DNA from: a bacterium
GTDB lineage: Bacteria > Patescibacteriota > Patescibacteriia > UBA9570
DNA: 47,234 nt
Reading direction: 5' to 3'
NCBI GenBank assembly: GCA_030698395.1
Contig: JAUYKW010000023.1
Location: 1 to 47,234, forward strand
The notes beneath the pieces are model-generated. The model was given only the letters and a program-made list of their open reading frames with translations. It searched no databases and had not been told where the DNA came from. Position numbers and translations under genes: made by a program. Shown here one piece after another: positions 8,958 through 17,476 of the stretch (position 1 is the first letter of the stretch; each line of letters begins with the position of its first letter).

Positions 8958-9870
8958 GCACTGCTGCCATCAAAACTGGAGTTGGATTACCAGTATTATC
9001 TACACCCATGCAATTTGAACCAAATCCAAAAGCTAACCGTGGTTCGGCTACTAACCCTTTATAATGTTCAATCAGTGCTGGAACACCTGCCGGATTAATA
9101 TTCTGCACATAAATTTTTGCTCCACTGTTAACACTAATCACTACTGGCTTCGTATCCAACCCGGCTTTCATGGCCGCTTCAGATATAAAAGTGCGCGCAT
9201 CATAAGGCTGGGTTGATTCCACCACCATAAAACCATCCTGCTCGCGGCGCTGTGCCCAATCTTGTTCAGCTGCGATGACTCGTTCAGGATACTGCGGGTC
9301 AATTTCGGCAGCTAACTGTTGGCGAAATTCTATCACGCGGGCAATGTCGGCTTGATCATACTGGTGATTACGTAAACCTTGCACAAAACCATGGTCCATA
9401 ATGCCAATCCCACGAACGGTTTTTGGATCATAGCCCCAGGCCATTAATTCTGTATCGGTGATATGCGTTCTAGCCATGAACTGTTCTAAAGAACTAGGTA
9501 AAGCTCTGCCGTTAGAAGCTTGCGTTCTATCTAAACTACCATAACGATGATGGTCAATCACTTCTAACTCTAAACCTGAAACGCGCAATGCCTCTTCAAT
9601 CTCAACATTTGGAATTTCAATAATCCACACCTCTTGTTTTTGGGTAGCACTCAGCTTATTTGATAAATCAGGTTCTTTGTCTAGCGTAGCGCCATGTTTC
9701 TGATCACTAGTAATTACTGTCATACCAAGTCTTTCAGCTAAGTGGGTAATAGTTTGTGATTCAGCATCATTACGTGGACACACTAAAACAACCCGTTCTA
9801 AAATTCTTTCACGGAATTCACGTGGATCATCTGGTGTTTTAGGTAAACCGATTTTAGCTCCTGGCTCCAT
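8929..9870 (-). CDS. DHH-like phosphoesterase family protein
   Basis: EVIDHHRYGSLDR motif, SSLEQ segment, GIGIMDHGFVQGL, C-terminal FGFGSN; overlaps the following gene by 29 nt (operon). Confidence 0.55.
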   Translation of the reverse strand: MEPGAKIGLPKTPDDPREFRERILERVVLVCPRNDAESQTITHLAERLGMTVITSDQKHGATLDKEPDLSNKLSATQKQEVWIIEIPNVEIEEALRVSGLELEVIDHHRYGSLDRTQASNGRALPSSLEQFMARTHITDTELMAWGYDPKTVRGIGIMDHGFVQGLRNHQYDQADIARVIEFRQQLAAEIDPQYPERVIAAEQDWAQRREQDGFMVVESTQPYDARTFISEAAMKAGLDTKPVVISVNSGAKIYVQNINPAGVPALIEHYKGLVAEPRLAFGFGSNCMGVDNTGNPTPVLMAAVLEQAKSFIG

Positions 9871-9914
9871 AAATTTTATTGTGAATAATGATTGTCCAGA
9901 TTTTTGATTGACTT

Positions 9915-9943
9915 AGTATAGCACCTTTCTTAACTACCAAATA
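9915..9943 (-). promoter_or_regulatory. Possible sigma70-type promoter for the 9870-1052 operon (TATTTG-N17-TATACT)
   Basis: Minus-strand -10 TATACT with a 17-bp spacer to a weak -35, 45 nt upstream of the ATG. Confidence 0.35.
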
Positions 9944-10049
9944 CCATTTTTAATGTGAGGTTTAGTAATTCAGGAAGATGGGTATTTTAGGGAACTGGCG
10001 TGAAGTGAATCACGTAGCTCAACCACGGTATACCCGACCGTTTTTCTTT

Positions 10050-10712
10050 CTACTCCTCCGAGATGGTGGGCTTGAAGGCCCCGTCCACCCGCAGGCGGTG
10101 GCGAGCCTCGAGCCGGATGGCCTGGCGATCGACCGGCTTCATCCAGACGAATCCGCCGCCATCAACCCGGCGAGACCAGGAGATGCGAACGAACTCGCCT
10201 ACGATGCCGTGCAGCACCGCGTCCATCACCATCACTCCGGCCGGGAGGTTGGGTGGGACGAGCACGACGTTCGGGTCGGCCGCCATCAGCCGCGAACGAA
10301 TGGCGTCGGGGAGCGTCATCAGCGCATCGATCACCGAATCCCGGAGGGCGTCGGTGGTGTCGATGTTCAGGTGGATCGCGTGATCCACCATGATCGCTCC
10401 CGTTCCCCAGTCGGCTTCGAAAGCACGAAGGGGGTGGCCGCTCATGTTCACGATGGTGAGCGGTCCCGCGGTGGCAGAGCCCCGAATGGCCACGGTGGCC
10501 TTGCGGGTCTGAGCGACGGCGACGAGGATCGCCACCATGGAAATCACACCCGTGAACGGCTCCAAAAAATTCCAGAGACCGAGCGACCAGACGACGAGAG
10601 CGGCGACCACGGCGCTCGGCACCCAGATACGGATGTCGGCGAAGATGTGGGCCAGCTTGTCACCGGCGGTGGAGAGGGCGGGGAGGACGGTGTTGTCGAG
10701 GAACGTGCGCAT
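10050..10712 (-). CDS. Membrane-anchored protein with a Csx15-like soluble domain
   Basis: RBS aaaaaaggagaagaaatcATG at 10712 (ORF track start at 10874 is too long); hydrophobic helices VPSAVVAALVVWSLGLW / FTGVISMVAILVAVA; soluble part LTIVNMSGHPL...VVLVPPNLPAGVMVMDAVLHGIVGEFVRISW...DRQAIRLEARHRLR. Confidence 0.65.
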   Translation of the reverse strand: MRTFLDNTVLPALSTAGDKLAHIFADIRIWVPSAVVAALVVWSLGLWNFLEPFTGVISMVAILVAVAQTRKATVAIRGSATAGPLTIVNMSGHPLRAFEADWGTGAIMVDHAIHLNIDTTDALRDSVIDALMTLPDAIRSRLMAADPNVVLVPPNLPAGVMVMDAVLHGIVGEFVRISWSRRVDGGGFVWMKPVDRQAIRLEARHRLRVDGAFKPTISEE

Positions 10713-10820
10713 GATTTCTTCTCCTTTTTTGAGAAAGACTGAGTGGCGCCCAGAGTGGAGGGGTTTTGGTTCCACTTCTATAATCACCTTTGGATTTTTA
10801 AAGATGAGTATGGAAGCGGT

Positions 10821-10865
10821 GGTCGACGGCGAGATTCCTTGTTGAAGGGAAACCCGCCGCCGACC
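10821..10865. other. GC-rich inverted repeat between the Csx3-like and TM-Csx15-like genes
   Basis: ggtcgacggcg (10821-10831) vs cgccgccgacc (10855-10865), 10 of 11 paired. Confidence 0.6.
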
Positions 10866-10880
10866 GATCCGCAAGAACCG

Positions 10881-11456
10881 CTACTTGTGGTCGATCACCA
10901 CGACCCGGGCTGCGTTGGGAGCGCTGTACACGACCTGGCCTCCGCGCGAGTGCAGCGCGGCCGCGAGGGCAAGGTACAGCCAGATCGGACCGGGACCCGA
11001 GAGCACCACCTCGAACTCGGGCAGCGAACACCCGGGGCGGAACGCGGGCAGGAGCGCCAGCGCCTTCGCTTGGTACTCCACGACGGAGCCCAGTTCGAAG
11101 TTGATGCGCTGGCCGGGCGCGGGGGTGGGGACGAGGGTGGTGATGTCGAGGACGATCTGTCCCTCGACGATGGCGGAGCCGTCACCGCTCGCGACGCCGA
11201 CCGCGACGGGCGAGTAGTCCACACCCGGGGCCTGGTAGTGAATGCCGCCGTCCGGGATGGTACCGTGCGCGGCGTGCCACACGGCGAGGTAGAGCCAAGC
11301 GGGACCGGGGCCGGTGAGGGTGATGGACGAATGGCCGGTGATCCGGGTCAGGAAGGTGTTGATGTACGTGGGGAGATCTTCCACCACGAAGTTCACCTTG
11401 CCCTCCGGGATGGAGGCGTCGGTGGTCAGGAGAGAACGCAGATCGAGAGTGAGCAT
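10881..11456 (-). CDS. Tandem Csx3-like protein (two Csx3 modules)
   Basis: ITLTGPGPAWLYLAVWHAAHG...IHYQAPGVDYSPVAVGV and EVVLSGPGPIWLYLALAAALHSRGGQVVYSAPNAARVVVIDH; strong RBS aaggaggacatATG. Confidence 0.75.
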   Translation of the reverse strand: MLTLDLRSLLTTDASIPEGKVNFVVEDLPTYINTFLTRITGHSSITLTGPGPAWLYLAVWHAAHGTIPDGGIHYQAPGVDYSPVAVGVASGDGSAIVEGQIVLDITTLVPTPAPGQRINFELGSVVEYQAKALALLPAFRPGCSLPEFEVVLSGPGPIWLYLALAAALHSRGGQVVYSAPNAARVVVIDHK

Positions 11457-11495
11457 ATGTCCTCCTTGGACATCCGTGCAGCGCCGAGATGAAAT

Positions 11496-11554
11496 CCGGT
11501 TGCAGGTAGCGAGGGAGAAAGGTTATTACATTCTCACTTAATACCTACAACCGG
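11496..11554. promoter_or_regulatory. Inverted repeat upstream of the tandem Csx3-like gene (possible operator, leader structure or insertion boundary)
   Basis: ccggttgcaggta (11496-11508) / tacctacaaccgg (11542-11554), 12 of 13 paired, 33-nt spacer. Confidence 0.5.
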
Positions 11555-11867
11555 TATCAAATTGGTGACGATAAAGTAGTTTAGTTCTTGCAGATAAAAC
11601 GTAGTATGTTCGCCCTTGCGGGCAAGTCTACCAACGTATTGTAAAGAGCGTGCATTCATTATCCCACTGTGGGACAGTCCATTTTAGGCCTAATCAGTGC
11701 ATATCACTGTGATAAGCCTTTTGGCCTAATGAACTAGACATTATCGCATGTTTAGCGGCGGTTTTTTATACCCCAGCAGTGCATAAACTGCCGGAATCAA
11801 AAAATGGCATAAAACAGCACAGTATACTCTTTTTAGTGCTTTGTGTCAATGTAGGCTAGGTGCAACC

Positions 11868-12290
11868 TCAGACTTCCTTTATTTCACTATTGACTAGTGC
11901 CTGAATCAACAATTGGTTATCTTTCCCAAGCTTTTTACATATTAGTTTAAGTGTCTCCTCATTCAAACGACCAGTGGTATGATCAATAGCAGCGATAATC
12001 TGATCTCGGTGTGTGAGTAATGGTTCAGTCTCTAACAGAGTAGCTAAGCGTCCGACATTATAGTGAGTAAACTGGCAGTCACGTTGAATCTGTTCAACTA
12101 ATTCATCAATCGTAGCATCGATCCACACTTCGGCTTTACGCAGCTGCTGTAACTGTCGCTCAATTTTCCGGCTATTTAATTCGGCTACGGGTTGGCCGGC
12201 CGGCTTGAACTGCTCCCCCAACCCCCTGCTTAATTGCAAACCATTCTCTTGCTGACCTTTTTGCTTTTGCTTGTACATTTTCTGAAACAA
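11868..12290 (-). CDS. Hypothetical 140-aa protein; possibly part of a rearranged Res region
   Basis: ORF directly downstream of and overlapping the truncated Res-like ORF in another frame. Confidence 0.4.
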   Translation of the reverse strand: MFQKMYKQKQKGQQENGLQLSRGLGEQFKPAGQPVAELNSRKIERQLQQLRKAEVWIDATIDELVEQIQRDCQFTHYNVGRLATLLETEPLLTHRDQIIAAIDHTTGRLNEETLKLICKKLGKDNQLLIQALVNSEIKEV

Positions 12291-12453
12291 GCTCTCCCCT
12301 TAAATCTACTTCATTTTTAAGTTCCAACTCACCCACAAGTTTTGATAAAATCTCAAGACTCTCTGTTTGTGGAGGTCGAAGACTAAGCCTGTTGTTAATA
12401 GTTTGAGCATTTTTATTCATAGTCTTCATGGTTAAGATCTTGGTCATCAGCAA
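12172..12453 (-). pseudogene. Truncated N-terminal fragment of a type III-like restriction (Res) helicase-nuclease
   Basis: NNRLSLRPPQTESLEILSKLVGEL resembles N-termini of Res subunits; no helicase motifs follow in any frame; overlaps the mod stop. Confidence 0.45.
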
Positions 12454-14050
12454 CTTCTTCAGTTGATTGAATAATATTCAAATCATAATTGTCTTGACCA
12501 AATTCACATTTACCTAGAATCATTAAAGGAATTTTCTTGATCGTGATATTAGGATGTCGGCTATCACATTCGGGAGCATAAGATTTAGCACAAATAAGCA
12601 AGCTTTCCTCATCATTCATTTCTTCATGAATCTTATCGAGTTGCTCCACAGTGACAAAGGCAGTTGTGACAAATATATGATCTGTTTCAGTTGATTGACC
12701 CTGTTTCCAATACAATTCTTCATGAGGAGCAAATCTAAAACCTTCATGCTTACACATGGCTGCACTAAGCATATTGGCATTGTACTTTTCATCAATGACC
12801 CAATTGCCGTATTTGTCTTTTTGAAGCAGACTTGGGGCAAGATTATAAAACTTGAAGCCACCTCCACCTTTCCAGCTCAATGTCTCGGAAAGTAGTAATC
12901 CATCAGTATTATCTACTACCTTCCTGAGTCTTGGTAAGCAGTGCGTATTAGCATGTTCACCATACTCAATCCCAATATGCCTTCTGTTCATTTTATGGGC
13001 AACGGCTGAAGTTGTTCCTGATCCAAGAAAACTATCAAGGATCCAATCTCCCGGTTTTGAAGCTAGATCTAAAATTCTTTTTATAAGTCGTTCTGGTTTT
13101 GGGGTGTCGAATACGTCATCTCTAAATAATTCCTTTATTTCTCTTTTTGACTCTTGATTATCACCAACTTCTATTCGATACCAGATAGTTTTTGAAACCA
13201 TGCCTTCTTGTACTTCAGAAAGAAATCTTTTAATTCGTGGCAAACCATTCCCATCTTTTCCAAACCATATTCTATTATCTTTAATGAGTCCTTCAAATTT
13301 TTCTTTAGTAAATCCCCAGCATCTGCTATTAGGAGGATTGACAATCCTACCAGAGGGCGTAGTGATTGGAAAATCAGTATTGGCCGAGTAAGTCTTGACT
13401 GAAGGATTATCGGACATCCACGCTCCACGGGAATCATTATCAGGATTTTTATACGAAGAATTATTCTCATTTGTCCTTGGTAATAAATATGGTCGCCAAA
13501 CTGACTTATTATTTGCATACACTAAAATGTGATCATGGCTGTCGGAAAGCCATTTCGCATCATTTTGAGGAGAATATTTTTTCTCCCAAATTACATTTGC
13601 TACAAAATTCGAACGCCCAAAAACTTCATCACATAGCACTTTCAGATAATGGCTTTCATCGTCATCTATGGAAATCCAAATACTACCTGCGGTGGGGTGC
13701 AAAAGATTTTTTAAGATATCAAGTCGTGGCCTCATTAAGCTAAGCCATGTTGAGTGCTCAAGATTGTCATCATAATGCTCAAAAGCACTCCCCGTGTTGT
13801 AGGGAGGATCGATATAAATACATTTTACTTTACCAGCATAATCCTGCTCCAAAGCTTTCAAAGCTAAGAGGTTATCTCCGTGAATCAGCATGTTCTCTGA
13901 GTTCGGATCACCATATGATTTTTCAGGATCTTCAATCAGAATTCTTGGCTCCAATTTCACTTCATCATCTTTACCAATCCATGTTAGCTCAAGGCGTTGC
14001 TTCCTCTTTTTTGGAGTCTTACCGTTTTGTTGTTGATTATTATTATTCAT
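12413..14050 (-). CDS. Type III-like site-specific DNA adenine-N6 methyltransferase (Mod)
   Basis: NMLIHGDNLLALKAL, IYIDPPYNTG (DPPY), LDSFLGSGTTSAVAHKMNRRHIGIE (FxGxG). Confidence 0.9.
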   Translation of the reverse strand: MNNNNQQQNGKTPKKRKQRLELTWIGKDDEVKLEPRILIEDPEKSYGDPNSENMLIHGDNLLALKALEQDYAGKVKCIYIDPPYNTGSAFEHYDDNLEHSTWLSLMRPRLDILKNLLHPTAGSIWISIDDDESHYLKVLCDEVFGRSNFVANVIWEKKYSPQNDAKWLSDSHDHILVYANNKSVWRPYLLPRTNENNSSYKNPDNDSRGAWMSDNPSVKTYSANTDFPITTPSGRIVNPPNSRCWGFTKEKFEGLIKDNRIWFGKDGNGLPRIKRFLSEVQEGMVSKTIWYRIEVGDNQESKREIKELFRDDVFDTPKPERLIKRILDLASKPGDWILDSFLGSGTTSAVAHKMNRRHIGIEYGEHANTHCLPRLRKVVDNTDGLLLSETLSWKGGGGFKFYNLAPSLLQKDKYGNWVIDEKYNANMLSAAMCKHEGFRFAPHEELYWKQGQSTETDHIFVTTAFVTVEQLDKIHEEMNDEESLLICAKSYAPECDSRHPNITIKKIPLMILGKCEFGQDNYDLNIIQSTEEVADDQDLNHEDYE

Positions 14051-14052
14051 AT

Positions 14053-14523
14053 TTATGACCAGTTAAAAGTTTTTAATCTATTTCGAGGAATTGTATATTC
14101 TAAGATTTTCCCTCTACACTTAACATGTAATCGAGTATTATTATTCCAAGAAACAATTACACTTGTTGATTTTTTTTCAAATAAGAGGCGTGTGTTATCT
14201 ATATCTTCCCATTCAAGTGTACAAACTTCGTTATCAGCGCAGACCAAACATATCAATAAATTTTTTTCAGTTTCAATTTCTCTCAATTTAGAGATATCTG
14301 ACTCGGAAAATGTAAATGAAGAATAATGCACTTCCTTTTTTCCAATACGTACATTTGATGTGGACTTAACAAAGACCTTGTGTGTGGATTGGTTATCCGT
14401 AATCTCATAAGCACTCCATTCAAAATCATCACTTTTTTCTAGCAATTTTATATTTATTCTCGGACTTCTAATTATCTGAGATAATACAACGCCGTGATAT
14501 AATTCAAATTTAGAAATAGTCAT
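14053..14523 (-). CDS. Conserved-looking hypothetical protein in the R-M cassette
   Basis: ORF between mod and SNF2 helicase, same strand, tight spacing. Confidence 0.7.
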   Translation of the reverse strand: MTISKFELYHGVVLSQIIRSPRINIKLLEKSDDFEWSAYEITDNQSTHKVFVKSTSNVRIGKKEVHYSSFTFSESDISKLREIETEKNLLICLVCADNEVCTLEWEDIDNTRLLFEKKSTSVIVSWNNNTRLHVKCRGKILEYTIPRNRLKTFNWS

Positions 14524-14534
14524 TGTATATTTAA

Positions 14535-17474
14535 TTAAATCACTTTCCAGCGAATAGTAAATAATGGAGTAAGTGTGGAGTCTTGTTTTAACTGAGCCTC
14601 CACGCGATCGATTAGATTTTCTTTTCTTTCTTCCATTTCATCTTGAGATACAAATAGCTTTTTTCTCATTTCATTTCGTTTCTTTTCCATGTCTTTAATT
14701 TCTTTTTGCACCTTCAATTTCTCATCGAGATTCAAAATATTCTTGGAATTAGTCTTAGCTGCCTTAATATCAATATCCAGCTTCTTTAAATCCAACTCCA
14801 AGGCAATCTTCATGTCATCCGCCCACTTGTCCAGTTTTTCTACCTCAGCATCAAAGAATTCGCTATTTCTTCCTGCAATTTGTCCTGAAATTATAGTTAC
14901 TGTTTGAGCTTCAAATTCATTAATCTTATTTTCTTCTACTGAAGTTAGGGAGTCGCAAGCCTGCTCCTTTCCATAGAGGGCTAGGATTTTTTTTGCCACT
15001 TCGGATTCTAGTTTCTCACCATTATTATCAAACGCTATAGCAATAATATGATCTTCTTTTTCAAATGCCTGAACTGTATAATTGGAAACTCGTAGCAATC
15101 CGCTTTGTCCAACAAAATGTTCTAAAACTGAAATAATTGCCTGATGATTGCTATAGTCAAAAACTATCTCTTTTACAGGCAGGTCACTATTTTTTACTTC
15201 ATTCAAAATTCTTTGCGCTAATGGATGGCCTGGGCGGTAAACATGAGAATCTTCAATATTATTTCCAATTTTATATGGACCCGGTGGGATAGATTCACCC
15301 TGAAATGGGTTTTTCTCCAAAGAAAATGAATATTCATGTTCAGCAAATTTTGCACTGTCACCCAAATAAAATTTAGTAGTCTCCCATAACCATTTTTGAT
15401 AAGTATCCAGATAGCGCTGGCTTTCATGAAGATTTAATTTCAGCTTCTCATGCACTTCGGCATCAAAATTTTCAAGAAGTTTTTGTTTGGCATCACCCAT
15501 ATTTTCCTGAATACTAACATCCATTTCTTCTTGCAAAGAGTCAAATGCACTGTTTATTTCATCTTCTGATCTACAGGATTGATAAATCGAAGCAATGCGC
15601 TTCTCAAAATCCACACCTGATTCAATACTTCCAAGAACTTCATCGCTGGCACCAAATACACCTTTAAATAAATTGAACTTCTGATCTAAAAGTTCGTATA
15701 CTCGCTGATCTGCGGCGTTTTTTCTGTTGACGAAATTAATAACCACAACATCATGTTTCTGCCCATAACGATGACAACGACCGATTCTTTGCTCAATTCG
15801 TTGCGGATTCCAGGGTAAATCATAGTTTATTACCAAAGAACAAAACTGCAGATTTATTCCTTCCGCACCTGCCTCTGTGGCAATCATTATTTCCGCTTCA
15901 TTCTTAAAATAATCTACAATGGCCGCGCGCATATCAGATGTTTTTGATCCGGTAATTTTATCTGTATCTTTGTGTTTTTTCATCCATGCTAAATATATCT
16001 CTTTTGACTTAGGATCATTGTTAGAGCCATTGAAAAATACAACTTTATCTTTATAGCCATTATCAGAAAGTAGCTCTAATAAATAATTCTGAGTAATTCT
16101 AGATTCTGTAAAAATGATGGCTTTCTTTTTAGCGCCTAATTTTTCCGTCATCTGAAAACCTTTCTGTAGACCAATAAGCAAGGCATCCCCCTTTGAGTTT
16201 TTAAAGATCTTCTTTGCAAGATCTCTATATTTTTCCAAATCTATTTTCTCCGCCTTCATTGCTTGAATATCTTCTTTGGTATAAATTTTTTCTTCCTCAT
16301 TTTCCTCATCATCAATATCCTCATCATCAATCCACTCATCTGATAATTCATCAAAGGAGTCAAAATTTTCTTCGATACCAGGAATGCCTAATTCACCTTG
16401 AGCTTGCTGCTTTTTAGCTTTCTCAATCAATTTTTCCAGTTTATAGGCGAGTCCTGTAAGTGTGCTAGCAATAGCAAAAGATGATGAAGCTAGCAGTTTA
16501 CGAAGAATAAGTGACATTAAGTGTCTTTGGCTGGCTGGTAAAGCATAGAGCTTTGGTCTTTGTAGATAATCCGTCATCTCATTATAAAGCTCCACCTCTT
16601 CTTCTGATGGGACATAGTCCTCGGTAAGTGGTATGCGCTTAGTGTATTTGATATATTCTAAAACCTGTTTTCGAAGTGTTCTATTGCAGACAGTTTTTAA
16701 TCGTTTTCTCAGATCAATAAACATTTCTTGCTTTGGCTCTATCAGACCAAGTTCATTTTCGTAAATATCCTGCACTTGGGATACCCGTGAGTATTGTGAT
16801 TTGAAACTTTTTAGGTCACCAAAAACATGATCATCAATAATGCTAACAAGCCCATATAATTCGAGCAATGAATTTTGCAAAGGAGTGGCTGTAAGTAGAA
16901 TTTTAGGGACGTTCTCAAGTGAGTCCTTTATGTCTTTAGCAATTTTATTACTAGGCTTATATACATTTCTCAATCTGTGAGCTTCATCAATAATAGCTAA
17001 ATCCCACGCAGTTTGTTTTACATAGGGAGCTTTATTGCGAGCAAAATGATATGAACAAATTATAATGGTATCGCCTTGATCAAACGGATTGAGATTTCCT
17101 TCTTTTAGACATTGGTTAAACGATTTTGCTTCTAGAATTGTGGATGGAATAAAAAACTTTTCTTGAAGCTCAGTACTCCATTGTTTACGAAGGTTAGACG
17201 GCACAATCAAAAGCATTCTTCTTTTACGCTCAGCCCATTTCTGAGAAATAACCAAACCAGCTTCAATTGTTTTCCCTAAACCTACTTCATCTGCCAAAAT
17301 TGCCCCTTTGGAAAGTGGTGAGCGAAAAGCAAATAAAGCCGCTTCAATCTGATGAGGATTCAAATCAACCTGAGCATTAGATAAAGTGGAGGTAAATTTC
17401 TCCAAACTGTCAGAGGCACTCCGTTTTGTTAACTCGTAAGCATAATATTTTGCGTGGTAATCGGTTATGTTCAT
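14535..17474 (-). CDS. SNF2-family DEAD/DEAH helicase (DISARM DrmD/R-M-associated type)
   Basis: ADEVGLGKTIEAGLV, IIDEAHRLRN, LLTATPLQNS, EGINLQFCSLVINYDLPWNPQRIEQRIGRCHRYGQ. Confidence 0.9.
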   Translation of the reverse strand: MNITDYHAKYYAYELTKRSASDSLEKFTSTLSNAQVDLNPHQIEAALFAFRSPLSKGAILADEVGLGKTIEAGLVISQKWAERKRRMLLIVPSNLRKQWSTELQEKFFIPSTILEAKSFNQCLKEGNLNPFDQGDTIIICSYHFARNKAPYVKQTAWDLAIIDEAHRLRNVYKPSNKIAKDIKDSLENVPKILLTATPLQNSLLELYGLVSIIDDHVFGDLKSFKSQYSRVSQVQDIYENELGLIEPKQEMFIDLRKRLKTVCNRTLRKQVLEYIKYTKRIPLTEDYVPSEEEVELYNEMTDYLQRPKLYALPASQRHLMSLILRKLLASSSFAIASTLTGLAYKLEKLIEKAKKQQAQGELGIPGIEENFDSFDELSDEWIDDEDIDDEENEEEKIYTKEDIQAMKAEKIDLEKYRDLAKKIFKNSKGDALLIGLQKGFQMTEKLGAKKKAIIFTESRITQNYLLELLSDNGYKDKVVFFNGSNNDPKSKEIYLAWMKKHKDTDKITGSKTSDMRAAIVDYFKNEAEIMIATEAGAEGINLQFCSLVINYDLPWNPQRIEQRIGRCHRYGQKHDVVVINFVNRKNAADQRVYELLDQKFNLFKGVFGASDEVLGSIESGVDFEKRIASIYQSCRSEDEINSAFDSLQEEMDVSIQENMGDAKQKLLENFDAEVHEKLKLNLHESQRYLDTYQKWLWETTKFYLGDSAKFAEHEYSFSLEKNPFQGESIPPGPYKIGNNIEDSHVYRPGHPLAQRILNEVKNSDLPVKEIVFDYSNHQAIISVLEHFVGQSGLLRVSNYTVQAFEKEDHIIAIAFDNNGEKLESEVAKKILALYGKEQACDSLTSVEENKINEFEAQTVTIISGQIAGRNSEFFDAEVEKLDKWADDMKIALELDLKKLDIDIKAAKTNSKNILNLDEKLKVQKEIKDMEKKRNEMRKKLFVSQDEMEERKENLIDRVEAQLKQDSTLTPLFTIRWKVI

Positions 17475-17476
17475 AA

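Noticed and set aside
9978-11541. Long plus-strand ORFs (9978..10742, 10743..11492 and others) in the GC-rich block
   Set aside because: Antisense to the well-supported Csx3-like and Csx15-like genes; low-complexity Arg/Gly/Asp-rich translations typical of spurious ORFs in GC-rich DNA, without RBS support
14535-17474. Complete DISARM system
   Set aside because: DrmD-like SNF2 helicase and a methylase are present but no drmA, drmB or drmC-like genes are visible
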